From contig CANLMI010000002.1 in assembly GCA_947492375.1 (NCBI GenBank), positions 121,529-185,528 on the forward strand: a stretch of 64,000 nucleotides of DNA. Direction: 5' to 3'. The notes under the pieces are model-generated. The model was given only the letters and a program-made list of their open reading frames with translations, had not been told where the DNA came from and did no database searches. Each line of letters starts with the position of its first letter. Position 1 is the first letter of the stretch. The DNA comes from an uncultured Kordiimonas sp. (GTDB lineage Bacteria; Pseudomonadota; Alphaproteobacteria; Sphingomonadales; Kordiimonadaceae). Position numbers and translations under genes: made by a program. Positions 36,357-45,247 of the stretch are shown one piece after another.

Positions 36357-37502
36357 ATGACTAATTCACTTAAAGCAGCGCTCACTGCGCTGATGATGAC
36401 AACATCAACCCATACCTTCCTTTCTCCCGCAGTCTTTGCGTCAACGGTAGGTCAGCAGACTCAGGAACCCGAACATGATGATTCCGAAGAAGGCCTGATT
36501 GAAATAAGCAGCGAACAAATGGCTTTTGCCGACATAACCGTCGCAACGCTCTCCCCGCAACTTGTGCGAGATCAGCTTGTTGCCCCCGGTGAAGTATTAA
36601 GCGATGCTTACAGCAATTGGAAAATTAGCGTCCGCGCACCTTCACTGGTTAAAGTTCGGCACATTACGCTCGGATCAAAGGTTAGCGAAGGCGCCCCTCT
36701 TGCAACGTTGTTCAGCGGCGAAATGGCAAACGCGCAAAGTGATTTTCTTGTCGCACGCGATGAATGGAAGCGTGTTAAGGGCTTAGGTCGCGCGGCAACC
36801 GGAAGTCAGCGCTATGTTGAAACTGAACAGGCGTTTCTCGCCGGTCGTGCCAAGCTTCTTCTTCTCGGTATGAGTTCAGAGGCGCTCGCCGCTATCGAAA
36901 AAACAGGCGGGATTGATAATATTGGTGAATATACGCTGGCGTCACCCGTAGACGGCATCGTGCTCGATGATAACTTTGTTCAGGGCGCATGGCTAGAAGC
37001 AGGTTTTGAACTTGCTGAGTTAACAGACGAGAGCAAGCTTTGGGTTGAAGCGAAAATCCCAGCGGGCAGCGGCGAAGCGATCGAAGAAGGCGGAGCTGCG
37101 CTCATCACAGGCAACGGGCGCTCGCTTAAAGCTACAGTGATCCAGCAATCACATATTATCGATCATGAAACACGAACGCGCGTGATCCGTCTTGCCGTTG
37201 ATAACACCAAAGAAGCTTTCCATCCCGGTTACTTTGTCCGGGTCGCTTTTGATGTTGGATCGGGGGAGCTAGTCCTCGCCGTTCCCGAAGAAGCTCTGAT
37301 GCGTTCAGAAGACGGTGACTGGCAAGTTTTTATCGAGGAAAAACCTGGTCATTTTCGTTCGCAAGAGGTGGATGTCGTTCGAAAGTCTCCGACGTTAACA
37401 GTTATCAAAGGGATTGAAGCCGGTGTCCGCATTGTCACCAACGGTGCTTTTTTTCTTGCATCCGAGCAGGCAAAAGCCGGCTTTGATATCCACGGCCATT
37501 AA
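36357..37502 (+). CDS. czcB: CzcB-type periplasmic adaptor
   Basis: A 381-residue RND adaptor. It has an N-terminal signal/anchor (LKAALTALMMTTSTHTFLSP), an acidic stretch (EPEHDDSEEGLIEIS), a barrel-sandwich domain with APGEVLSDAYSNWKISVRAP and ASPVDGIVLDDNFVQGAWLE, and a beta-barrel ending in KGIEAGVRIVTNGAFFLASE. It lacks the N-terminal heavy-metal-binding and C-terminal CusF-like domains present in the island's CusB, in agreement with divalent-ion rather than copper specificity. AGGAATAAG precedes the ATG. It is 11 bp from czcA. Confidence 0.9.
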   Translation: MTNSLKAALTALMMTTSTHTFLSPAVFASTVGQQTQEPEHDDSEEGLIEISSEQMAFADITVATLSPQLVRDQLVAPGEVLSDAYSNWKISVRAPSLVKVRHITLGSKVSEGAPLATLFSGEMANAQSDFLVARDEWKRVKGLGRAATGSQRYVETEQAFLAGRAKLLLLGMSSEALAAIEKTGGIDNIGEYTLASPVDGIVLDDNFVQGAWLEAGFELAELTDESKLWVEAKIPAGSGEAIEEGGAALITGNGRSLKATVIQQSHIIDHETRTRVIRLAVDNTKEAFHPGYFVRVAFDVGSGELVLAVPEEALMRSEDGDWQVFIEEKPGHFRSQEVDVVRKSPTLTVIKGIEAGVRIVTNGAFFLASEQAKAGFDIHGH

Positions 37503-37513
37503 GGGAGCAGATT

Positions 37514-40500
37514 ATGTTAAACAAACTAGTGGATTTGTCTGTTCAAAACAGGCTTCTCATCGCGCTTGGCCTAGGTGCATTCCTGATGGCAGCAACAGCA
37601 ATCATCCCAAACCTTAATCTGGATGCGTTTCCGGATGTCACCAATGTGCAGGTATCGGTGAATGCCGAAGCGCCGGGCCTTGCCGCAACCGAAGTAGAGC
37701 AACTTATAACATTCCCGATTGAGTCTGTAATGTACGCACTCCCTGATGTAGCTGAAGTACGTTCCGTATCCAAAACAGGACTTTCGATTGTAACGGTCGT
37801 ATTCAAGGAAGGCACTAATATCTATTTCGCCCGCCAGCTTGTGAATGAGCGTTTGCAGGCTGCTCGCGGTTTAATCCCGGAAGGTGTTGGCGTGCCTGAT
37901 CTCGGGCCCAACACTTCAGGTCTTGGCCAGATTTATCAATATCTATTGAAAGCGGACGAAGGCAGTGATGTCGACAAAACGACACTTCGCAGTCTCAACG
38001 ACTGGGTGGTTCAACTTCTGTTAATGCCAGTGGATGGCGTAACTGATGTTTTATCATTTGGCGGTGAAGTCCGGCAATATCAAGTCAATATAGACGTTGA
38101 CAAGCTGTTATCGTTTGACCTGTCTATTGATGATGTTCAGGAGAAGATAGAAGCTAACAACCGGAATGCTGGCGGCTGGTATATGGACCGTGGGCAAGAA
38201 CAACTGGTGATACGTGGTGTAGGATGGGTCCAGTCAGGTGTAGCTGGACTTGAAAATATCGCAGACATCCCTCTCAAGACCATTGATGGAACGGTCGTTC
38301 GTGTAAGCGAAGTTGCAACTGTTGAGTTTGGCGGCCAGATCAGGCAAGGCGCTGTCTCAATGACGGAACGTGCTGAAGATGGTAGCCCAAAACCACTGGG
38401 CGAGGTTGTTTCCGGTATCATCCTCAAACGATTAGGCGCAAATACAAAAGCAACAATTGACGGAATCAAGGAACGCTTACCCATTATCCAACAAGCTCTT
38501 CCTGACGGTGTAACGATTGAACCTTTTTACGATCAAGCTGATTTGGTTGCCAAAGCGGTTGATACGGTCGTTAGCGCACTCTTGCAGGCCTTTGTGTTCA
38601 TTATCATCATTCTTGCTTTGTTTCTAATGAACCTCCGCGCAACCGTACTCGTTCTTCTGTCCATACCGCTTTCTATCGGGCTTGCTCTTATGGTGATGTC
38701 GATGTTTGGCATGTCTGCAAACCTGATGTCGCTTGGGGGACTTGCTGTCGCGATTGGTATGCTTGTTGATGGCTCTGTTGTCATGGTCGAGAATATTTTC
38801 CAGCACCTTTCGCAAAATGCCACCGACGATAAACGAGGCTTCCCGTTGCGCATTCAGGAAGCAGGCCGGGAGGTCGCGCGTCCAGTATTTTTTGCAGCCA
38901 TAATTATATTGGTGGTGTTTACACCAATGTTCACATTTGAAGGTGTCGAAGGTAAGCTTTTCCAGCCAATGGCGATCAGTATCATGCTCGCTGTATTTGC
39001 AGCAGTTATTGTTGCGCTATTGATCGTTCCCGCACTCGCAACATTCATGTTCAAAAAAGGTATAACCGTTAAGGAAAGTCTTGTATTCAAGCCGCTTGAT
39101 CGCGGTTACAGAAAGTTGCTGCGTGGTATCTTGACGAGACGCAGGGCAACGGTGGGAGCGGCTATTGCCCTGGCTATTGCCGCCCTAAGTGCTATTCCAT
39201 TCATTGGTTCTGAGTTTGTCCCAGAGCTGGAAGAAGGCACCATCAACATCAGAGTTACGCTGGCGCCTTCTTCAAGCCTTGATACTGCGCTTACACTGAC
39301 ACCCAAGTTGGAAAAAATCATCGTAGAGAACTTCCCCGAGGTCACGTACGCTCTTAGTCGAATTGGTAGGGCCGAAATTGGCGGCGACCCCGAACCGGTG
39401 AGCAATATCGAAATTTATGTTGGCCTGAAGCCTGTCTCAGAGTGGTCGTCGGCAAACACACGCATTGAACTTCAGCGATTAATGGAAGACAAACTATCCA
39501 TTCACCCCGGCTTGCTGTTCAACTTTTCACAGCCCATCGCAACACGTGTTGACGAACTCTTATCAGGCGTAAAAGCGCAACTTGCCATCAAACTTTTTGG
39601 CCCTGAACTTGACGTGCTTGTTGCCAAAGGCCAAGAGATCGAGCGTGTTGTCAAAGCGATTGAGGGTACACGAGGTGTCGCACTTGAACAGATAAGCGGT
39701 GAAGCCCAGCTTGTTGTCGTACCTGACAGGGAAAAATTATCCCGGTTCGGCTTGTCGGTCGACGATGTTATGAGCCTTGTCGAAAAGGGGCTTGGCGGCA
39801 TTGAGGCAGGTCAGGTGATTAATGGTAATGAACGCTATGATATTTATATTCGTATCGAGAAAAACCAACGTAATAGCGAAAACACCATTGGTGATTTGCG
39901 GCTGGTTGCACCAAGTGGTGCTATTTTACGGCTCAGCGATGTTGCGGATGTATCCATCCAGTCTGGTCCGGCACAGATCAGGCGAGATGACGTGCAACGA
40001 AGGATAGTGATCCAATCAAATGTGGAAGGTCGAGACATGGGCTCAGTTGTCGCAGATATCAACGCGGCAATTGTCGAGCAAATTGACTTGCCGACTGGGT
40101 ACAGTGTTACTATCGGCGGTCAGTTCGAAAACCAACAGCGGGCGCAGGCAAAACTGACCTTGGTGGTGCCTTTATCAGTGCTCCTGATCGGGCTATTGCT
40201 TTATTTTGCCTTTGGTTCCGTAGGGCAAGCATTGTTGATTCTCATCAATGTACCGCTTGCTCTTGTCGGAGGCATATTCTCACTTTTGATAACCGGTCAG
40301 TATCTTTCTGTACCAAGCTCGGTTGGCTTTATCACGCTGTTCGGTGTTGCTGTTCTGAACGGTGTTGTACTTGTAGAAAGCATCAATCAGCTCGCCCGCC
40401 GCAAAGAGTCAATAGACGAAGCTGTGTTTGAAGGAACAATTTCACGACTAAGACCTGTATTGATGACCGCGCTCACATCTGCCCTTGGCCTTATACCGAT

Positions 40501-40651
40501 GCTGCTGTCAAGCGGTGTCGGTGCTGAGATCCAGCGACCACTTGCAACAGTGATTGTCGGCGGCCTCTTCAGTGCAACAGCGTTAACGCTTTTTGTACTG
40601 CCGTGTCTTTACCCAGTGTTTTCAAGGAAAATATTAAAAGAGAGATTATAA
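37514..40651 (+). CDS. czcA: CzcA-type heavy-metal RND efflux pump
   Basis: A 1045-residue inner-membrane RND pump. Helix-4 proton-relay residues appear in AIGMLVDGSVVMVENIFQHL. The substrate region reads EEGTINIRVTLAPSSSLDTA and FSQPIATRVDELLSGVKAQL, as in CzcA/CnrA/NccA pumps, and the CusA methionines are replaced, so Zn(II), Co(II), Cd(II) or Ni(II) are expected substrates. It closes the czcI-like/czcCBA operon and is followed by a strong hairpin. Full length, no visible damage. Confidence 0.93.
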   Translation: MLNKLVDLSVQNRLLIALGLGAFLMAATAIIPNLNLDAFPDVTNVQVSVNAEAPGLAATEVEQLITFPIESVMYALPDVAEVRSVSKTGLSIVTVVFKEGTNIYFARQLVNERLQAARGLIPEGVGVPDLGPNTSGLGQIYQYLLKADEGSDVDKTTLRSLNDWVVQLLLMPVDGVTDVLSFGGEVRQYQVNIDVDKLLSFDLSIDDVQEKIEANNRNAGGWYMDRGQEQLVIRGVGWVQSGVAGLENIADIPLKTIDGTVVRVSEVATVEFGGQIRQGAVSMTERAEDGSPKPLGEVVSGIILKRLGANTKATIDGIKERLPIIQQALPDGVTIEPFYDQADLVAKAVDTVVSALLQAFVFIIIILALFLMNLRATVLVLLSIPLSIGLALMVMSMFGMSANLMSLGGLAVAIGMLVDGSVVMVENIFQHLSQNATDDKRGFPLRIQEAGREVARPVFFAAIIILVVFTPMFTFEGVEGKLFQPMAISIMLAVFAAVIVALLIVPALATFMFKKGITVKESLVFKPLDRGYRKLLRGILTRRRATVGAAIALAIAALSAIPFIGSEFVPELEEGTINIRVTLAPSSSLDTALTLTPKLEKIIVENFPEVTYALSRIGRAEIGGDPEPVSNIEIYVGLKPVSEWSSANTRIELQRLMEDKLSIHPGLLFNFSQPIATRVDELLSGVKAQLAIKLFGPELDVLVAKGQEIERVVKAIEGTRGVALEQISGEAQLVVVPDREKLSRFGLSVDDVMSLVEKGLGGIEAGQVINGNERYDIYIRIEKNQRNSENTIGDLRLVAPSGAILRLSDVADVSIQSGPAQIRRDDVQRRIVIQSNVEGRDMGSVVADINAAIVEQIDLPTGYSVTIGGQFENQQRAQAKLTLVVPLSVLLIGLLLYFAFGSVGQALLILINVPLALVGGIFSLLITGQYLSVPSSVGFITLFGVAVLNGVVLVESINQLARRKESIDEAVFEGTISRLRPVLMTALTSALGLIPMLLSSGVGAEIQRPLATVIVGGLFSATALTLFVLPCLYPVFSRKILKERL

Positions 40652-40663
40652 AAGTAGACAATG

Positions 40664-40698
40664 GCTGAGTTGCGCTCCTCTATTGAGCGCAACTCAGC
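40664..40698 (+). terminator. Terminator hairpin after czcA
   Basis: A perfect 14-bp stem (GCTGAGTTGCGCTC paired with GAGCGCAACTCAGC) with a 7-nt loop lies 12 bp after the czcA stop. Only a short ATTTG follows, so it may depend partly on other factors. Confidence 0.75.
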
Positions 40699-40890
40699 AT
40701 TTGTGCAATGAACACGGCTGTGACAAGAGGGTAACAGTTGGGTATCAACGCTCGTAAGATTTCCGGTTATATTTACACATGGAAAGCACGAAGTAAAATA
40801 ACCGTAATATATTGCCATAGTTTAATTCAACATCTGCAGTAAGATGCTCTGCTTCGCTTTCTAAAAAGCGATTACCAGAGCTGTCGCTTG

Positions 40891-41523
40891 CTAGATATTG
40901 ATCCGCTTCGCTTCAGATAGTTCTTTCCAAGATTGCTGCACAATTCTGGTAGCTGAATGAATGAATAGACCGCTCATGATACCTGCCACCAAAAGATCCG
41001 GCCAGGCTGCATCCGTTGCCGCGATGCCAGAAGCCGCCACAATTACAGCAAGGTTGCCAATTGCATCATTTCTACTGCATAGCCAGACCGATCGAACGTT
41101 GCTGTCACCGTCTTTGTATTTCAAGAGCAGCACCGCGCTCAGTACGTTGGCAGCGAAAGCGGCAACAGCGATGGTTCCCATGGTCAAGGCCTCTGGCACG
41201 CCTTCAACAAACACGCGGTAAGACGTACTGCCCAAGACCCAGGCTGCCACTATAAAGAGCGAAACACCTTTGAATAGGCCAGCTTTGGCTCGGACAGCAA
41301 GTGGCATACCAATGACAATGAGCGAGATTGTATAGGTCGCACTATCCCCCAAGAAATCGAGCGAGTCAGCGAGGAGCGCCATCGAACCGGATGCCAATCC
41401 GCCAAAAAGTTCCACAAAAAACATACCAAGGTTGATCACGATTATAACGATCAGCACCCGCTTATACGCAGGTGATGAACCGTCAAAATTTTGATCAACA
41501 CCACAACCACAATCGCCAGACAT
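40891..41523 (-). CDS. Cation diffusion facilitator (CDF) family exporter, short form
   Basis: A 210-residue inner-membrane exporter with an N-terminal Cys motif (MSGDCGCGVDQNFDG) and about six helices. The CDF signature is present around SMALLADSLDFLGDSATYTI and the partner helix WLCSRNDAIGNLAVIVAASG. In classical members these sites read HxxxD; here they are DFLGD and CSRND, so the tetrahedral metal site uses Asp and perhaps Cys/Asn. The C-terminal cytosolic domain of long CDFs is absent. It is transcribed divergently from a MerR-family gene, with a MerR-type promoter between them, pointing to metal-induced expression. Confidence 0.85.
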   Translation of the reverse strand: MSGDCGCGVDQNFDGSSPAYKRVLIVIIVINLGMFFVELFGGLASGSMALLADSLDFLGDSATYTISLIVIGMPLAVRAKAGLFKGVSLFIVAAWVLGSTSYRVFVEGVPEALTMGTIAVAAFAANVLSAVLLLKYKDGDSNVRSVWLCSRNDAIGNLAVIVAASGIAATDAAWPDLLVAGIMSGLFIHSATRIVQQSWKELSEAKRINI

Positions 41524-41558
41524 ATTTACCTCGAATCATTGTTAACTTCTCTTCAACA

Positions 41559-41589
41559 ATCCTACATGCTACAGTAACTGTAGAATCAA
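41559..41589 (-). promoter_or_regulatory. MerR-type promoter of the CDF gene
   Basis: On the minus strand: -35 TTGATT (41584-41589), 19-bp spacer and -10 TAGGAT (41559-41564). The spacer contains the perfect dyad CTACAG-TAA-CTGTAG (41569-41583). It is directly upstream of the divergent MerR-family gene at 41601. Confidence 0.87.
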
Positions 41590-41600
41590 GGAGAATTTGC

Positions 41601-42023
41601 ATGGCACGGGAATTCATGATTGGTGAGTTGGCCAAACGCACTAATACGAAGGTACAAACGATCCGTTATTATGAAGATATTGGAGTCATGCCAAAAGCAG
41701 TCCGAGCAGCAAACAACCGACGTCTTTATGACGACAATCACCTGAAGCGACTGACCTTCATACGCCATAGTCGCGAACTGGGCTTTTCTCTTGGTGATAT
41801 CCGAAACCTGCTTGAGCTTTCAGATCAGCTTGACAGACCTTGCGGGGAAGTAGATGCCATTGCAAGGGAACATTTGAGCACTGTCGAAAGTAAGATTGCT
41901 TCGCTTCGGGTTTTTCAAGCAGAGCTCAAGCGCATGATCAATAATTGCTCGGGAGGTACCATTTCGGATTGTCGAATTATTCAAGTCCTTGCTGACCACA
42001 GCCAGTGCAAAGAACACACCTAG
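41601..42023 (+). CDS. MerR-family metal-responsive regulator (third copy; CadR/PbrR-like)
   Basis: A 140-residue regulator from ATG 41601 with AAGGAG upstream; the frame is open further back over the promoter. Winged-helix residues are FMIGELAKRTNTKVQTIRYY followed by EDIGVMPKAVRAANNRRLY. Metal ligands are Cys in RPCGEVDAIA, INNCSGGTISDCRII and a C-terminal SQCKEH, the layout of CadR/PbrR sensors of Cd, Pb or Zn. It is divergent from the CDF exporter, whose promoter dyad it most likely binds. The AraC-type gene follows 20 bp later in the same direction. Confidence 0.88.
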   Translation: MAREFMIGELAKRTNTKVQTIRYYEDIGVMPKAVRAANNRRLYDDNHLKRLTFIRHSRELGFSLGDIRNLLELSDQLDRPCGEVDAIAREHLSTVESKIASLRVFQAELKRMINNCSGGTISDCRIIQVLADHSQCKEHT

Positions 42024-42043
42024 AAAGTCAATTATTAACCAAA

Positions 42044-42724
42044 ATGACACAATGGGACGGAAAACTTCTTCTTGCACAAGGGTGGGCTCACTATCATGGG
42101 CGCGCCGGCGATACTGCCTTCCATGCCCACTATCCTATGCAGATTGTTTTTTCAGGAAGCCACGAAACGACCGTTACGATTGAAGATCATCAGGTATCTG
42201 GCCAACTATTGCGTATTCCGTCAAATGCCCGGCATATGCTGGCTCCCAGCCGCGAGCCGATCGATTTGCTTTATGTTGAACCGACACTTCTCGAGAAGTG
42301 TGAGATGGAAGAAAAATCGCTTTCCGCTTGGCTAGCTGCGCTCCGGCATCAAAAAGCCGCCTCCATTGACCCAAAAATAATTCGCGCTTTAGAAGCTGTC
42401 GACGACGGTCTTGACGGTAAAATTGCTCAACATGATATTGCGAGCACCGCAGGCATGTCCAAAAGCAGTTTTACTAAACTATTCCGGGCGACAATCGGGA
42501 TGCCGCTTCGCCGTTATGTTTTATGGCGACGCCTGAACGCCGCAGTTACCGCCATCAGTGACGGGACTGATGCGACCACAGCTGCCCACAGAGCAGGTTT
42601 TTCAGATCAGGCACATTTCTCAAGAACGATGAAGAAAACATTCGGCGTCTCCCCGACAGATAGTTTACTCAGTATCAAGATGACCGGGACTGCTTATTCA
42701 AACAGAAGTATTTTATCCCGGTAG
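42044..42724 (+). CDS. AraC-family transcriptional regulator
   Basis: A 226-residue regulator. The N-terminal ~100 residues form a cupin-like sensor (GRAGDTAFHAHYPMQIVFSG). The C-terminal double helix-turn-helix has IASTAGMSKSSFTKLFRATI and the signature ATTAAHRAGFSDQAHFSRTM, then FGVSPTD. I start at ATG 42044, preceded by AT-rich sequence with only a weak ribosome-binding site, so coupling to the upstream merR gene is possible. It is convergent with the hydroxylase gene 29 bp downstream. The inducer is unknown. Confidence 0.85.
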   Translation: MTQWDGKLLLAQGWAHYHGRAGDTAFHAHYPMQIVFSGSHETTVTIEDHQVSGQLLRIPSNARHMLAPSREPIDLLYVEPTLLEKCEMEEKSLSAWLAALRHQKAASIDPKIIRALEAVDDGLDGKIAQHDIASTAGMSKSSFTKLFRATIGMPLRRYVLWRRLNAAVTAISDGTDATTAAHRAGFSDQAHFSRTMKKTFGVSPTDSLLSIKMTGTAYSNRSILSR

Positions 42725-42752
42725 TCACATTATCTAAACAAACGAGAATTAT

Positions 42753-43643
42753 CTATTCTTCCGCTTGTTTAGAAGCCGGCTCTTTGGAGGTCAGCTGTTC
42801 CCTGAATGGCTGAATCAACTGTGTGAAATAGGCATTTGGATAGTCTGGTTCTTTAGCAATCCCAATATTGTCCGAGCAAAACCGCCGCTCGGCATCATAG
42901 ACGGCTGTCCCGAGCAATTGGTCCCAGATTGTGGTGAACAACCCAAAATTCACATCTCCTTCTACTGGCCATTTGATATGATGGAACCTGTGAAGGGGCG
43001 ACAATGCCAGAAAATAACGAAGAGGGCCGATTTTTACATCCACATTGCTGTGCTGCAACAGGAGCTGGATTGCGACAGCAAAAGCAAGCAAAGCGGCAAC
43101 ATCAAGCGGAATCCCCATGAGAATGAGTGGAAACGTACCGCCTAGGGTTTCGATTATTTGGTGAAGCGGGTGTTTCATTAATCCATTGAAACCATACATG
43201 CGCTTGACGCTATGGTGTACGGCATGAAAACGCCACAAAACAGGAAAAATATGGCTCGCATAATGGACCAACGTGATACCGCAGTCAGCAATCAGGATCG
43301 CTAGCAACAACTGCCCCCACAAAGGCCACTCTGCGGGCCAAAGACCAAAGCTTGGCACGAAAGCAACAATCAAAGGAAGTAAAGCGACAGAACAGGCGTT
43401 GACTGCTTCATTGACAACCGCATGGATAAAATCACGCCGACTATCATTATGTTTCAGGTTCCAATCTTCTTCATAAGGAACCAACTGCTCCGCTGCGAAT
43501 GAAACGCCGACGGCCAATAAAAGCAGCACTGGTAACGATCCATAGCCAAACCCACTCACAATCGCGATAAGCCCAGCTGCTAAAAAACCTACGAGCATCA
43601 AAGGTACATAGGAGACCTTGACCAACTCTCTCAATATCGGCAT
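42753..43643 (-). CDS. Sterol desaturase / fatty acid hydroxylase superfamily membrane protein
   Basis: A 296-residue integral membrane di-iron oxygenase. Histidine boxes are in the expected order: HYASHIFPVLWRFHAVHHS, then HPLHQIIETLGGT, and LHRFHHIKW near the C-terminus. Several hydrophobic helices surround them. Members hydroxylate or desaturate fatty acids, sterols or carotenoids with O2. The ending (SKEPASKQAEE) is a short charged tail. The role within a metal-resistance island is unclear; lipid modification under stress is a guess. It is convergent with the AraC-type gene. Confidence 0.85.
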   Translation of the reverse strand: MPILRELVKVSYVPLMLVGFLAAGLIAIVSGFGYGSLPVLLLLAVGVSFAAEQLVPYEEDWNLKHNDSRRDFIHAVVNEAVNACSVALLPLIVAFVPSFGLWPAEWPLWGQLLLAILIADCGITLVHYASHIFPVLWRFHAVHHSVKRMYGFNGLMKHPLHQIIETLGGTFPLILMGIPLDVAALLAFAVAIQLLLQHSNVDVKIGPLRYFLALSPLHRFHHIKWPVEGDVNFGLFTTIWDQLLGTAVYDAERRFCSDNIGIAKEPDYPNAYFTQLIQPFREQLTSKEPASKQAEE

Positions 43644-44371
43644 CGACTTCTCTCCTTTATTTAGGGAGAAATAGCGATTGATTGGTCAAGTGGCTTGAAT
43701 AATTGGCCATTTCTGCAAGCGTTACCACAAGCGTCCATTTCAGTCTCTTTTCCCATACAAGCACGTGCTGAGCAATGTGAATAACTATCTGTGTGCTTGA
43801 CCATCCACATCATGGAGGTCTAATTAAATTATGGGGCGGGCTTTTGAACACATAGCGCACCGACATTTTGGGCCTTTTCCACCCATGCGGCAGCCGTTCC
43901 ATGTCGCTAGCGAACCAGTTCCCTTATAAGATCATATTTATCAATTGAATTCCGGCGGAAAATTGATTCGTGATGAGCTCCGCATCGTTCCTGATCTGCA
44001 TATGCGATTAACCCGGTGCTAGACAGCTTTTAGAGGGAAGAAGCCTCTTCCCTGATCTCAGCCAGTAAACTGTCTTCGCTACCCATCTCTAGCGGGGACA
44101 CCCCGCAACGCCCCAATTAGTGCCAGCACTGCGTGCTGTCTTTGTCTGATGGTTCGTTCTCCGGAGGGGGGCGGAACCCGCTTTTTTGCCCGAAGCTGGT
44201 GAGCAGCAACTGCCAAGGGCCGACAAGGTACGACTAAGACCACTTTTTCCGAAACCCAAACAATTGCATCTCCCCTGACCGCTTCGGGCGGTTGGCGGGT
44301 TTTGTTCCGCCCCCCTCTGGGGGAACGAACGGCAATTTTTTAGGCCAAGAGAGAGACGGAGGATGAGGCCA
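43644..44371. other. Long noncoding segment with an inverted-repeat pair upstream of the ardC fragment
   Basis: About 730 bases without a credible gene. The left half is unremarkable. The right half holds the imperfect inverted repeat 44152-44177 / 44304-44330, with arms containing GTTCGTTC and GAGGGGGGCGGAAC about 125 bp apart. Homology of the arms continues inward (CCCGAAGC on one side and its complement GCTTCGGG on the other). Such a structured region next to plasmid-type genes could be an old replication or transfer-origin segment, or a single-strand promoter; I cannot tell which. Confidence 0.5.
44152..44330. repeat. Imperfect inverted repeat pair
   Basis: Left arm GTTCGTTCTCCGGAGGGGGG.. 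at 44152-44177 and right arm at 44304-44330, whose reverse complement starts GTTCGTTCCCCCAGAGGGGG. They agree at nearly all positions apart from a short central difference. The repeat is GC-rich, unlike the surroundings. Confidence 0.7.
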
Positions 44372-45229
44372 ATGCCAGAGCAAGACCGGACAGAAGTTAG
44401 TCAAGAGGCCACCAGCAAGCTGACTGTTTATCAGGAAGTGACAAACCAGATTATCGCTGAACTGGAAGAAGGCCGTATCCCGTGGGTTCAGCCTTGGGGC
44501 AACACACTGCACGGCGCAAGCGTTGGCTTGCCCATGAATGCACAGTCACAAAACACCTATTCCGGCATCAATATCCTCTTGTTGTGGGGCAAAGTTCTCA
44601 GCCAAGATTACGGCACTCAAAGCTGGGTGACTTACAAACAAGCCCAGACGCTCGGCGGTAACGTCAAAAAGGGCGAGAAAGCCACCACCATTGTTTACGC
44701 CGACAGCTTCACACCTAAAGGTGAACGAATGGCCGCGCGTGAGGAGAACCGCGAGCCACAGCGCGTGCCTTTCCTGAAGCGGTACCGTGTTTTCAATATC
44801 GATCAAGTCGAGCGCCGCACCGTCAGTCATGACCCTGTGCCCGTCCTAAAGCTCCACGGCCAACTCGGCCCCGCTGAGTGGTTGATCACGGAGCGCTCAA
44901 CCGACGAGCCAGATATTCTCTTTGGCCTCTGCGATGTGGGCATGGGGTTCCCACCTAAATCAATCGATCATTTCTTCAAGCGTATAGTTCCGTTCAGCAT
45001 CAGCAGTGATCTTGTACCAGTCAGATGCCCGCGTGCGCTCCTTGTGTGCCTCAAATGCGGCCCGGTCTATGAAGATTTCGGCCACATTCAGGCGCGTTGG
45101 TCGGTCTTCAGATTGCCAAACATCAAAGGAAAGACACCCTTTCTCTTTGCGCGTGAGATACACATGCTTGTCGAGCGCGTTCAGGACTTCTTCAAGCCGG
45201 TCTTCAGGAATATCGAGATACCCTTCTAG
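44372..45229 (+). pseudogene. Fused and truncated ardC / DUF2958 gene
   Basis: The frame combines three parts. The first ~150 residues are the ArdC N-terminal ssDNA-binding domain (LTVYQEVTNQIIAELEEGRI, then PWVQPWGN and NTYSGINILLLWG, LKRYRVFNIDQVE), which in intact proteins is followed by a zinc-metalloprotease domain that is missing here. It continues in frame into a piece of DUF2958 (DPVPVLKLHGQ, then STDEPDILFGLCDVGMGFPP), normally a separate neighbouring gene. The last ~90 residues are only the antisense of the monooxygenase-like gene on the minus strand. A deletion evidently joined the two plasmid genes, and another rearrangement cut the second. Antirestriction activity is unlikely. 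ATG 44372 is 9 bases after GGAGG; ATG 44363 abuts it. Confidence 0.72.
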
Positions 45230-45247
45230 ATATATCTTTGTCGCCAT
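44960..45247 (-). CDS. Antibiotic-biosynthesis-monooxygenase (ABM) domain protein
   Basis: A 95-residue protein of the dimeric ferredoxin-like ABM fold: MATKIYLEGYLDIPEDRLEE, then KGCLSFDVWQSEDRP, NVAEIFIDRAAFEAHKERTR and a terminal YTLEEMID. Such single-domain proteins act as quinol monooxygenases, haem-degrading enzymes or as small-molecule-binding partners. The antisense frame, which continues the ardC/DUF2958 fusion, lacks any conserved motif over this interval, so the minus-strand reading is the real one. It is isolated; no partner is evident. Confidence 0.72.
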   Translation of the reverse strand: MATKIYLEGYLDIPEDRLEEVLNALDKHVYLTRKEKGCLSFDVWQSEDRPTRLNVAEIFIDRAAFEAHKERTRASDWYKITADAERNYTLEEMID

